A stretch of 64,000 bases of DNA from positions 124,001 to 188,000 of the forward strand of contig NZ_JONL01000001.1 of assembly GCF_000711735.1 (NCBI RefSeq), in the 5' to 3' direction. The first letter of the stretch is position 1. Each line of letters begins with the position of its first letter. This document shows positions 35,850-43,958 of the stretch, piece after piece. A program made the position numbers and the translations under genes. This stretch comes from Maridesulfovibrio frigidus DSM 17176. Its GTDB lineage: Bacteria > Desulfobacterota > Desulfovibrionia > Desulfovibrionales > Desulfovibrionaceae. The notes beneath the pieces were generated by a model. The model ran no database searches, was not told where the DNA came from, and saw nothing but the letters and a program-made list of their open reading frames with translations.

Positions 35850-37071
35850 ATCTCAAAGCCTTCGCAGGTTCCAACGCAGCAGCCTGATTCGCAGGATACA
35901 GCGTTGCAAGAAAACAAAGCAAAAATGCCGAAACACCAATAATAGTTAAATCCAGTGGATCCATCCTTATAGGAAGATAATCAACGGGATAAACATTACT
36001 GGGCAGTTTAATAAATTGATATTTCTTTAATAGCAACGCGACCGGCACACCTATTAGATATCCCAGAGACGTCCCTATCAAACCAATCAACGTTCCCTGC
36101 CACATGAAAATTCTTTTAATACTTCCCGACGTTGCGCCCATAGACATCAACACCGCAATATCCCTTGTCTTTTGCATAACAAGCATAACAAGAGTTGTAA
36201 TAATGCTGAAAGATCCGACTAGAACAATCATTGCTAGAATGATGAACATTGCGGTTTTTTCAAGCTTCAATGCAGCAAATAAATTCGCATTCATCTGCTG
36301 CCAATTCTTAATCTGCACAGGATACCCGGAAAGCTCTTTCTTCATAAGCTTACCGATCTCCTCAACCGCATAAACATCGTCTACACGAATCTCAAGACCG
36401 GAAACAAAGTCCCGTTTGAACCCAAGCAATTTCTGAGCAGCCTTATTACTTATGTAAGCAAGGGAAGAATCATACTCATACATGCCTGTTCTAAAAACTC
36501 CGCCAACCTTAAACATACGAACTTTGGGCGTAAACCCAGCCGCACTGCGCTTACCTGTAGGCGAAAGCAAATTGACGGAATCCCCGATAACCAGACCAAG
36601 CCTTTTAGCTAACTGGTTGCCGATTACAATTTCAGGAATTTTACTATCTTTTGACAAACACTCCACACCGCCGGAAACAATATCGCCAGGAAGGCTGAGA
36701 ATACCTTTTGCCGAAGTAGAATCAAGGCCACGTAAAACAACGCCCTTAACTCCACCACCAGCGGAAAGCATCACCTCAGAATAAATGAAGGGCGTTACGC
36801 CTGTAACGCCCTTCAGTTTTTCAATACCATCTGCCATATGGTGATAGTTATCTAAAGTACCATCATATGCGGTCACAATAATGTGAGCGTTAACCCCGAG
36901 AATCTTATCTCGTAGGTCATTAGTAAATCCATTCATAACCCCAATCACAACTATCAGTGCCGCAACACCAATTGCAACGCCGCATACAGCAAAGAGAGAT
37001 ATCACTGAGATGAAGGAGTTCTTCCTCAGAGTGAATAAATATCTTAAAGCGACGAACAATTCAAATTTCAT
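35842..37071 (-). CDS. lolC: Lipoprotein-releasing permease LolC/LolE family
   Basis: 409 residues with the LolCDE permease layout. One helix lies at about 22-50 (NSFISVISLFAVCGVAIGVAA), then a large periplasmic domain (about 50-265). Three C-terminal helices follow at about 270-300, 320-345 and 375-400 (FIILAMIVLVGSFSIITTLV). It has the LolC-type signature MQKTRDIAVLMSMGATSGSI. Only one permease gene is present, so it probably forms a homodimer (LolF-like) with LolD. The ATG overlaps the lysS stop (ATGA). Confidence 0.92.
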   Translation of the reverse strand: MKFELFVALRYLFTLRKNSFISVISLFAVCGVAIGVAALIVVIGVMNGFTNDLRDKILGVNAHIIVTAYDGTLDNYHHMADGIEKLKGVTGVTPFIYSEVMLSAGGGVKGVVLRGLDSTSAKGILSLPGDIVSGGVECLSKDSKIPEIVIGNQLAKRLGLVIGDSVNLLSPTGKRSAAGFTPKVRMFKVGGVFRTGMYEYDSSLAYISNKAAQKLLGFKRDFVSGLEIRVDDVYAVEEIGKLMKKELSGYPVQIKNWQQMNANLFAALKLEKTAMFIILAMIVLVGSFSIITTLVMLVMQKTRDIAVLMSMGATSGSIKRIFMWQGTLIGLIGTSLGYLIGVPVALLLKKYQFIKLPSNVYPVDYLPIRMDPLDLTIIGVSAFLLCFLATLYPANQAAALEPAKALRYE

Positions 37072-38663
37072 GCGCCACCAGTGCCGGACGGAGCTTCAGA
37101 TTTAAGAAGTGGGAACAGAATAACCTCTCTAATAGATGGGCTGTCTGTCAGCAACATAACAAGTCTATCGATACCGATACCCTGCCCTGCTGCCGGAGGC
37201 ATTCCGTACTCAAGAGCACGAATATAGTCATCATCCATAAAGTGGGCTTCATCATCGCCAGCTTCTTTCTCAGCAACCTGATCCATAAATCTGCCACGCT
37301 GATCTACAGGATCATTGAGTTCTGAGAAGGCATTGGCAAGCTCGCGACCACAAACAAACAGTTCAAAACGGTCTGTAAGGTCTGGGTTCTCTTCATTCCT
37401 TCTGGAAAGAGGAGATATATCAGTTGGATAATGATAAATAAAATGAGGCTGAATCAGCTTAGGCTCAACAAGAAGATCAAACAGTTTAGCTTGAAGCTTA
37501 CCAAGTTTTTCGCCTTCAACAGCTTTTTCACCTAGATTTCTGACGAGCTCTTTACACTTGTCATAATCCTTATAAATTTCAGGAGATACATCACCGATTG
37601 TTTCCAAAGATTCATGGAACGCCACGCGATGCCATGCTCCCGGAGTCAGATCAATAACTTCTTCCTGATAAGTAACCTTAGTATCACCGTTAACTTCCTT
37701 ACAAATCCAGGAAAGCATATCTTCGGTAAGATCCATAAGGTCCACGAAATTGGCATATGCCCAGTAGAATTCAAGCATTGTGAACTCTGGGTTATGCTGA
37801 GTGGATATCCCCTCATTACGGAAGTTACGGTTGATTTCGTAAACTTTTTCAAAACCACCAACAAGCAATCGTTTAAGATAAAGCTCTGGTGCAATGCGCA
37901 GATATAGCTTCATATCAAAAGCATTATGATGAGTTTCGAAAGGTTTAGCTGCCGCCCCGCCCGGAATTGACTGCATCATGGGAGTTTCAACTTCCATAAA
38001 GCCCCTGTTATCAAGGTAATTGCGAAGGGAGCGAACAATAGCTGTTCGCTTCTGGAAAATTTCACGGGCCCGAGGGGTAACGATCAGATCGACATAACGC
38101 TGGCGATATCTGGTCTCTACATCCTTAAGTCCATGATACTTCTCAGGAAGCGGACGCATAGATTTAGTAATCAGGCTGACCGTGTCCGCTTTCAGAGTCA
38201 ACTCATCAGTTTTAGTTCTGAAGAGTTCTCCCTCAACGCCGACAATGTCACCGATGTCAAATTTCTTAAATATTTTATACAGTTCTACACCAAGATCATC
38301 CCTTGCGGCATAAATTTGAATTCTGCCGGTTGGATCTTGAAGGTGAAAGAATGCGACTTTACCGAAGGAACGCAGAGTAAGTATTCTGCCCGCCATCTTA
38401 AACTTTTTACCTAGAGACTGCAGTCCCTCAGTATCTGTTTCGTCGTAATTGTCCCAAATAAATGAAACATCTGTATCTTTACTGAAGTCGTTTGGATAAA
38501 GCTTCACACCTTCATCAAGAAGGGTACAAGCCTTTTCAACGCGATTCTTCAGAACCTCATTGAGTTCGTTCTGAGCTTGCAGAGCCTCGAGCAGGGGCAT
38601 AAATTTTGCCACATGCTCGGATTTGGTTGCCAGCTTTATTTGCTTCTTTTTCTTGCCGCTCAA
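37068..38663 (-). CDS. lysS: Lysyl-tRNA synthetase, class II
   Basis: 531 residues, slightly long because of a Lys-rich N-terminal extension. It starts with TTG at 38663, ten bases after GGAG. The N-terminal OB-fold anticodon-binding domain (about 85-190) contains GRILTLRSFGKVAFFHLQDPTGRIQIY. The class II catalytic core has motif 1 (about 220-240, FMEVETPMMQSIPGGAAAKP), motif 2 (FRNEGISTQHNPEFTMLE) and motif 3 (GMPPAAGQGIGIDRLVML). It is the first gene of the lol-bam-lpx superoperon, tying translation supply to envelope synthesis. Confidence 0.96.
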   Translation of the reverse strand: MSGKKKKQIKLATKSEHVAKFMPLLEALQAQNELNEVLKNRVEKACTLLDEGVKLYPNDFSKDTDVSFIWDNYDETDTEGLQSLGKKFKMAGRILTLRSFGKVAFFHLQDPTGRIQIYAARDDLGVELYKIFKKFDIGDIVGVEGELFRTKTDELTLKADTVSLITKSMRPLPEKYHGLKDVETRYRQRYVDLIVTPRAREIFQKRTAIVRSLRNYLDNRGFMEVETPMMQSIPGGAAAKPFETHHNAFDMKLYLRIAPELYLKRLLVGGFEKVYEINRNFRNEGISTQHNPEFTMLEFYWAYANFVDLMDLTEDMLSWICKEVNGDTKVTYQEEVIDLTPGAWHRVAFHESLETIGDVSPEIYKDYDKCKELVRNLGEKAVEGEKLGKLQAKLFDLLVEPKLIQPHFIYHYPTDISPLSRRNEENPDLTDRFELFVCGRELANAFSELNDPVDQRGRFMDQVAEKEAGDDEAHFMDDDYIRALEYGMPPAAGQGIGIDRLVMLLTDSPSIREVILFPLLKSEAPSGTGGA

Positions 38664-38802
38664 CTTATTAATTCTCCGTAACCGAATAAAGTCTAGAAAA
38701 ATACGAGATCCGTTGTTTGCCTAAGCTAAATACCCTTTGTCGTCAAGAAAGTACATGTTTTATAGCCCTACTACGCGGACTAATTTTTTTAAAAAAAAAC
38801 GT

Positions 38803-38831
38803 TTGACATATCTAAGGCAAATACGTAAAAC
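38803..38831 (+). promoter_or_regulatory. Promoter of first tRNA-Asn
   Basis: TTGACA (38803-38808), a 17-base spacer, then TAAAAC (38826-38831), 40 bases before the mature tRNA. The -35 box is perfect and the -10 box fair. Confidence 0.7.
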
Positions 38832-38870
38832 CCAATCTCGTTGCTTGAGACAACTTCTCAGCAAGTTTAT

Positions 38871-38946
38871 TCCTCGGTGGCTCAATCGGCAGAGCGGGTG
38901 ACTGTTAATCACTAGGTTGGGGGTTCAAGTCCCTCCCGGGGAGCCA
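38871..38946 (+). tRNA. tRNA-Asn (GTT), copy 1
   Basis: 76 bases with CCA encoded. The acceptor stem TCCTCGG pairs with CCGGGGA (one G-T pair), the discriminator is G, and the anticodon loop is CTGTTAA on stem GGTGA/TCACT, giving anticodon GTT. The T-arm has GGTTCAAGTCC. Own promoter upstream and terminator downstream. Confidence 0.97.
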
Positions 38947-38955
38947 GAATTTTAT

Positions 38956-38995
38956 AAGGCTACTTTCGTCAAGAAAGTAGCCTTTTCTGTTTTTC
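38956..38995 (+). terminator. Terminator of tRNA-Asn copy 1
   Basis: Twelve-base-pair stem AAGGCTACTTTC/GAAAGTAGCCTT with a five-base loop, followed by TTCTGTTTTT, ten bases after the tRNA. Confidence 0.92.
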
Positions 38996-39171
38996 AAGCA
39001 TTTGCGTTAAGCGCAAGTAATTTTCCTTTTCTATTTTTCATCCATTTATACCAAACACCAGCAATCCTTTTTTCCTCTTTTTCCTTAAAATCGTTCCGTT
39101 TTCTCCCTATCATTAAATATAGCTAATTTCATACTTTTTTTAATTAAATTCATTTTAAGTGCAGATAATGT

Positions 39172-39200
39172 TTGACATCTTCGGGGCAACTCCGTAGTTA
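39172..39200 (+). promoter_or_regulatory. Promoter of second tRNA-Asn
   Basis: TTGACA (39172-39177), 17-base spacer, TAGTTA (39195-39200), 38 bases before the tRNA. The surrounding sequence differs from the first promoter, although both keep a perfect -35 box and equal spacing. Confidence 0.75.
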
Positions 39201-39238
39201 TCTCTTCGTTGCAACGGGAAACTGTTCAGCAAGTATCT

Positions 39239-39314
39239 TCCTCGGTGGCTCAATCGGCAGAGCGGGTGACTGTTAATCACTAGGTTGGGGGTTCAAGTCC
39301 CTCCCGGGGAGCCA
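39239..39314 (+). tRNA. tRNA-Asn (GTT), copy 2
   Basis: Identical over all 76 bases to the copy at 38871, with the same upstream AGCAAGT block and near-identical downstream terminator. This makes it a tandem duplication of the tRNA-terminator unit, 368 bases apart. Confidence 0.97.
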
Positions 39315-39323
39315 GAATTATAT

Positions 39324-39363
39324 AAGGCTACTTTCGTTAAGAAAGTAGCCTTTTCTGTTTTTT
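39324..39363 (+). terminator. Terminator of tRNA-Asn copy 2
   Basis: Same 12-base-pair stem as the first copy (AAGGCTACTTTC/GAAAGTAGCCTT) with loop GTTAA instead of GTCAA, followed by TTCTGTTTTTT. It ends 15 bases before the ATG of the cereblon-like gene. Confidence 0.92.
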
Positions 39364-39378
39364 GAGCAAGATCCTATC

Positions 39379-39888
39379 ATGCACCAAAATCACACCACGC
39401 ATTACTCTCCCCTTTTCATACTCTCTTCCGGCATGTACATACAATACATGTACAAACAGAACACTACACCCCACATGCTCGCTACGAACTTCGCATTACT
39501 TAAAACAGTTCCAGACACTAATATAATCTCAGGTGACGCCCCTCAAAATACTACTCAACGCGCACCACATGATCCCAAACAAAATATTCTATGCAAAAAA
39601 TGCAAACACCAGATAACCAACAGCTCCTTCGCCATATCTAAAAATGGATCACACGAACACGCCTTTTTCAACCCGCATGGCTACATATTTCAACTCAAAT
39701 GTTTTTCTAAGGCACCGGGCTGTCTTCCCTCTGGAAATAATTATTCTGATTTCTCATGGTTTTCAGGCTATCGCTGGCAAATTGCAATATGTGGCAAATG
39801 CCTTTGCCATCTTGGATGGGCGTTTGTTTCAGAATATGACTCTTTCTATGGAATCATAAAAGACAATATCCAAAACTCATCCCAATAA
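39379..39888 (+). CDS. Cereblon-like CULT-domain protein
   Basis: 169 residues by the first ATG; Met19, Met24 and Met33 are other possible starts, and no ribosome site is convincing. Residues about 70-165 match the CULT domain, the thalidomide-binding domain of eukaryotic cereblon. Zinc Cys pairs are Cys72/Cys75 and Cys138/Cys141. NPHGY (98-102) corresponds to human Asn351 onward. The aromatic cage is Trp127, Trp133 and Trp147, with the same 6 and 14 spacing as human Trp380, 386 and 400, followed by Phe149. SWFSGYRW and CGKCLCHLGWAF are nearly human-like. No Lon-like domain is present. Bacterial single-domain CULT proteins are known; ligands may be cyclic imides or related nucleobases. No partner gene adjoins. 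Confidence 0.85.
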   Translation: MHQNHTTHYSPLFILSSGMYIQYMYKQNTTPHMLATNFALLKTVPDTNIISGDAPQNTTQRAPHDPKQNILCKKCKHQITNSSFAISKNGSHEHAFFNPHGYIFQLKCFSKAPGCLPSGNNYSDFSWFSGYRWQIAICGKCLCHLGWAFVSEYDSFYGIIKDNIQNSSQ

Positions 39889-39926
39889 AAAAGCCACCCC
39901 GAACCCAAGCGGTTCAGAGTGGCCTT
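39886..39926 (-). terminator. Terminator between the CULT gene and pyk
   Basis: Stem GCCAC..GAACC against GGTTC..GTGGC with loop CAAGC and small internal mismatches. On the minus strand it ends in TTTTTT, 27 bases after the pyk stop. On the plus strand it may also end the CULT transcript. Confidence 0.85.
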
Positions 39927-39952
39927 ATAACTACCTTTAAAATCTTTCTAAT

Positions 39953-41374
39953 CTATTTGTAATACAACTTAATTTCATTGGTCCTAGATTCAGTCTGGCC
40001 CGGTGTAGGCTGTCCAGAAACAAGGATATACCCCTTACCACGCGGAAATGCGATGTTGCCTTCCAAATACATTTCAAGGCGCACTCTATGCTCACAAACG
40101 CTGGCATCCGTGACCACCGGAGTCATACCCCAGAAGAAGTTCAAGTAAGCGGGGACACTTTTATCAGGTGTCAGACAATGAACCTGTTGTTTCGGCCTAC
40201 GACTGCAAATAACCCTAGCAGACTCGCCGCTGTTTGAGTGACAAAGTATAGCAGGACTATCAATATTATCTGCTAGTAAGCAGGCTGAATAACTAAGGTA
40301 CTTAATAGGATTTGTTTCTTTTTTAGGCTTATATGGACCGTCAATCCTTTCGAAGTAATATGGCTCAGTAGCTTCTGCTATTTCCTTTATGAAACCGACA
40401 GCTTCAGCCGGATAATCACCAATTGCGGTTTCCTCTGAAAGCATACAGCAATCTGCCCCATCCATAATCGCATTTGCGACATCATTGGCTTCTGCGCGGG
40501 TCGGAATAGGATTCTTAACCATAGAAAGCATCATCTGAGTAGCAACAATCACAGGCTTCTGAGCATGGCGACAAGCACGGATCAACCTTTTCTGAATAAC
40601 CGGCACCAACGACAATTTACACTCAAGTCCCAAATCTCCACGCGCAACCATGATTGCATCGGCAACTTTTAAAATAGACTCGATATTTTCAACAGCATTC
40701 TGCCGTTCAATTTTAGCTATAACAGGGAGCCAGACTCCACGCTTCTGCATTTCAGCTTTTACATCTTCAACATCTTTTGCTGTCTGAACAAACGACATTG
40801 CAAATGAATCAACACCTATTTCAATACCTTCAGCGAGATCTACCTTATCTTTCTCAGTGAAAGCAGCAAGCGCGAGATTTTTACCGGGGAATGCAATTCC
40901 TTTACGAGACGACAAAATACCGGAGTTCTGAACTTCAAGCTTGTACAGTTTATCCTTCTCAATGGTCTCGGTTACAATAAACTGTAAGATTCCGTCACTG
41001 AGAGAAACCAGCATTCCATCTACAAGACCATGAAGCAATTCAGGCTGATCAAGTGGAATAAAGGGACAATCTGTGTATTTATCACTCTCCTCTGGCATAC
41101 CCAGATAAACATTGGTGTATTTAGTTATTTCATACGGAGCACCCTTGATCTCGCCGACTCTGATTTTAGGACCGCACAGATCGCCCATGGTGGTCAGCGA
41201 AATTGAAAGCTCTTTTTCAACTTCACGAATCATTTTTATAACCGGACGAAAATTTTCTGCATTTGAATGAGAAAAGTTAAGACGCAAAATTCTAACTCCA
41301 TTAAGAACCATTTTGCGAATAGTTTCAATATTTGCAGAGGCCGGACCTAATGTAGCGATTACTTTAGTTCTCAT
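39953..41374 (-). CDS. pyk: Pyruvate kinase
   Basis: About 473 residues, converting phosphoenolpyruvate and ADP to pyruvate and ATP. I prefer the ATG at 41374 because GAGG lies eight bases ahead of it; the ATG at 41380 is too close. Motifs: TKVIATLGPASANIE at the N-terminus, LRLNFSHSN, the active-site IAKIERQNAVENI (catalytic Lys), MVARGDLGLE, and PVIVATQMMLSM then PTRAEANDVANAIMDGADCCMLSEETAIGDYP. A C-terminal allosteric domain ends the protein. It stands alone. Confidence 0.96.
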   Translation of the reverse strand: MRTKVIATLGPASANIETIRKMVLNGVRILRLNFSHSNAENFRPVIKMIREVEKELSISLTTMGDLCGPKIRVGEIKGAPYEITKYTNVYLGMPEESDKYTDCPFIPLDQPELLHGLVDGMLVSLSDGILQFIVTETIEKDKLYKLEVQNSGILSSRKGIAFPGKNLALAAFTEKDKVDLAEGIEIGVDSFAMSFVQTAKDVEDVKAEMQKRGVWLPVIAKIERQNAVENIESILKVADAIMVARGDLGLECKLSLVPVIQKRLIRACRHAQKPVIVATQMMLSMVKNPIPTRAEANDVANAIMDGADCCMLSEETAIGDYPAEAVGFIKEIAEATEPYYFERIDGPYKPKKETNPIKYLSYSACLLADNIDSPAILCHSNSGESARVICSRRPKQQVHCLTPDKSVPAYLNFFWGMTPVVTDASVCEHRVRLEMYLEGNIAFPRGKGYILVSGQPTPGQTESRTNEIKLYYK

Positions 41375-41580
41375 ATTCATGTCCTCACGGTTTTACATAT
41401 TACAAAGCACAAACTGCTCATAACACTATATAATTGTTTTTTTACATTTTGCATAAACGGCGATATCGCCCTTGAATAAGATATCAAATACTTTAACTCA
41501 TAATAAAAAAATGTCTACCATGTTAATTTTTCGCATCGATTTCTTGCCAACCACACTTTTTTCGGTTTAATGATCTCTTT

Positions 41581-41596
41581 GTCTGTTCAAACAGAC
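41581..41596. promoter_or_regulatory. Inverted repeat GTCTGTTCAAACAGAC
   Basis: Two perfect seven-base arms around CA, 32 bases before the ATG of the Skp-like lipoprotein gene. It could be an operator or a small hairpin in the 5' leader. The rest of the 41381-41627 gap is AT-rich without a clear promoter. Confidence 0.4.
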
Positions 41597-41627
41597 CTAA
41601 TCTAAAAATCTAACATTGGAGAACATT

Positions 41628-42101
41628 ATGTTTAAAAAAATACTTACATTAGTCGCACTTATTACTCTTTCAGCTTTTCTATTCGGCTGTCAACAAGATG
41701 AATCTGCTGGAGCTAAAATTGGTGTTGTAGATACAAATGTTGTATTCAAAGAGTGTAAGGCCGGAGCTGAAGGCATGGAATACCTTAAGAATGCCAGCGA
41801 AACCTTTCAGTCTACTTTTACTGAAATGCAGAAAGAACTTGCAGGCAACCAGACTGAAGATAATGCTCGCAAATTCCAGGAAGCTCTCGGCGAATACCAG
41901 GCTAAAATGGGCGCAGAGCAGACTCGCATAGTCGAAGCTTTGAACGCAGGATTCACCACAGCAGTTGATAAATACCGTGCAGAAAAAGGTTTATCCGCAG
42001 TTCTTTCAATGGAATCAGCTATCAGCTATGATAAAGAAGCAGACATTACAGCTGCTATCATTGAAGAAATGAACAAGATGAACATAAAAGTTACGCCTTA
42101 A
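41628..42101 (+). CDS. Skp/OmpH-like lipoprotein
   Basis: About 157 residues from the ATG at 41628, preceded by GGAGAACATT. The signal ends in a lipobox, AFLFGC, so Cys21 would be lipidated. After it comes IGVVDTNVVFKECKAGAEG, the usual start of the OmpH/Skp fold. Then there is a shorter charged helical stretch (about 60-120) and LSAVLSMESAISYDKEADIT at the end. Unlike the gene at 31840 this one is membrane-bound and has a shorter coiled coil. A chaperone role near the membrane is inference. It stands alone with its own terminator. Confidence 0.8.
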   Translation: MFKKILTLVALITLSAFLFGCQQDESAGAKIGVVDTNVVFKECKAGAEGMEYLKNASETFQSTFTEMQKELAGNQTEDNARKFQEALGEYQAKMGAEQTRIVEALNAGFTTAVDKYRAEKGLSAVLSMESAISYDKEADITAAIIEEMNKMNIKVTP

Positions 42102-42135
42102 CAGTTTTAAAACTTTCAAAGTTAATTGGATACCA

Positions 42136-42176
42136 AAACCCCCTCTCGCAATTATTGCGAGAGGGGGTTTTTATTT
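42136..42176 (+). terminator. Terminator of the Skp-like lipoprotein gene
   Basis: A 16-base-pair perfect stem (AAACCCCCTCTCGCAA against TTGCGAGAGGGGGTTT) with a three-base loop, followed by TTATTT, 35 bases after the stop. Confidence 0.95.
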
Positions 42177-42279
42177 AAACTGGTATAATAAATAGCTTAT
42201 GCCCCTTGCTTTTTCCGCCTTCTCAGTAGATTATCTGATTATTAATTTTACAATTCAACCTCATACATAAATACGAAAC

Positions 42280-43941
42280 ATGACATTTACGCTTCTTGCA
42301 AATCTTTTTGGAGGGCTTGGCCTCTTTCTTATCGGGATGCGCCTCATGACGCAGGGACTTCGCCAAGCCGCTGGACATTCACTGCGCCGTATCTTGGGAG
42401 AATGGACCAAAAGCCCAGGTCGCGGACTTTTTTCAGGATTTTTTATAACTGCACTAGTTCAATCTTCAAGCGCAGTAACAGTTGCAGTAATCGGATTCGT
42501 GAATGCGGGGCTGATAACACTTACACAGTCCATAGGCGTAATTTACGGTAGCAATATAGGAACAACAGTCACAGGCTGGATTGTCGCGGCAGCGGGATTC
42601 AGTATTAACATAAAGGGACTGGCATTGCCCCTCATTGCGGCTGGCGCAATCCTCAGGCTAACAGGAGCTATTTCCAAGCGGGTTCATTTCGGTGATGCAC
42701 TTGCTGGATTCGGACTTTTTTTTCTTGGCATATCCACACTACAACATTCGTTTGACGGGATTGAATCCGCATTAGACCTCTCCGCATTTGCAGGAGCCGG
42801 TATACTCTCCCTCCCCATTTTTATTGGAATAGGGCTTATTCTTACCCTGCTGATGCAAAGTTCAAGCGCGGCCATGGCGTTGGTTTTAACTGCTACAATT
42901 TCAGGGCTCATGGACTTGGACCAAGGTGCAGCAGCTGTTATCGGTACAAATATAGGCACAACTTCCACTGCCGCCCTTTCGGTAATGGGGGCAACTGTGA
43001 ACGCCAAAAGAGTTGCTGTAGGCCACATCATCTTTAATACTGTCACAGCCCTGATAGCTTTGCTTACTCTTCCACTGCTATTGAAGGGAATCGTGCTCTT
43101 TACTGAGAGTGTTGGAATCTCGAAAGAACCTGCTCTTGTTTTGGCTATATTCCACACGGTATTTAATGTTGTGGGCGTGATGTGTTTGTGGCCTTTTACT
43201 GAACGTCTTGTAACATTTCTGGAGAGTAAAATTGGTCAAAATGGTGACAAAAAAGGTCGCCCCAAATATCTGGATAAAAATGTGGTGTCTACTCCATCTC
43301 TTGCCATCGACGCACTTAATCTTGAGCTTGCCCGCATCGGAATTCATACACGCTCAATTGTAAGAAATGGGCTTAATTCAAATTTTAATTATGCAGCTCT
43401 CGCTTCAGATAAAGGCTCCCTTGATAATTTGATAGAAACTTCAAGAGAGTTTTGCGCAAAAATGCAAGGCCAGCCTCTGACAGAGATACAAGCTCAGCAG
43501 ATAGCTACAGCGTTGCGTATTTTACAATATCACCGGACATCAGGCTCGCTATGCGAGTCTCTAGCGAAAAAGAAAATAATGCCGAACATGGAGTCCTTAG
43601 GATCTGATTCAGACCTTGTTTCAGTATTTTTAAGTTCTTGCCTTGGAGTATTAAATACCGCAGAACACCCATGTACTGCGGAATTTTGCCAAATCGACAA
43701 CATGATAGCAGACATGCTATCAGCTTATCACGACCTTAAGGCCAGACTTCTTTCTGCAGGTGGAATCGGAGACCTGCAAGTGCCGGAAATGGTCGATCAA
43801 TTAGAACTTTTCTCAAAAATAAGAAGAATTGCTAAACAATCCGCCAAAGGATCAATTTATCTTGCGGCAATGAACCCCAACTCCAGAGCATGCTGCCCTG
43901 GAACCGGGGCAGTAAAATTTGCATGGAACCGTCACTGGTAA
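42280..43941 (+). CDS. Na/phosphate cotransporter family protein
   Basis: 553 residues. The first 310 or so carry about eight membrane helices with the duplicated NptA/Na-Pi signature: ALVQSSSAVTVAVIGFVNAG and YGSNIGTTVTGW in the first half, MQSSSAAMALVLTATISGLM and IGTNIGTTSTAALSVMGATV in the second. The QSSS repeats form the ion and phosphate site. Residues about 340-535 form a helical, cytoplasmic PhoU-like domain. It would import phosphate with sodium. No clear ribosome site precedes the ATG. The next gene starts 17 bases downstream. Confidence 0.9.
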   Translation: MTFTLLANLFGGLGLFLIGMRLMTQGLRQAAGHSLRRILGEWTKSPGRGLFSGFFITALVQSSSAVTVAVIGFVNAGLITLTQSIGVIYGSNIGTTVTGWIVAAAGFSINIKGLALPLIAAGAILRLTGAISKRVHFGDALAGFGLFFLGISTLQHSFDGIESALDLSAFAGAGILSLPIFIGIGLILTLLMQSSSAAMALVLTATISGLMDLDQGAAAVIGTNIGTTSTAALSVMGATVNAKRVAVGHIIFNTVTALIALLTLPLLLKGIVLFTESVGISKEPALVLAIFHTVFNVVGVMCLWPFTERLVTFLESKIGQNGDKKGRPKYLDKNVVSTPSLAIDALNLELARIGIHTRSIVRNGLNSNFNYAALASDKGSLDNLIETSREFCAKMQGQPLTEIQAQQIATALRILQYHRTSGSLCESLAKKKIMPNMESLGSDSDLVSVFLSSCLGVLNTAEHPCTAEFCQIDNMIADMLSAYHDLKARLLSAGGIGDLQVPEMVDQLELFSKIRRIAKQSAKGSIYLAAMNPNSRACCPGTGAVKFAWNRHW

Positions 43942-43958
43942 TAGACTGGAGTACACAA

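Noticed and set aside
38960-39126. Plus-strand open frame starting inside the first tRNA-Asn
   Set aside because: It runs through the tRNA and its terminator; it is not a gene.
43890-43958. Earlier start of the anchored protein inside the transporter gene
   Set aside because: The ATG at 43959 has a good ribosome site and begins directly with the membrane anchor.
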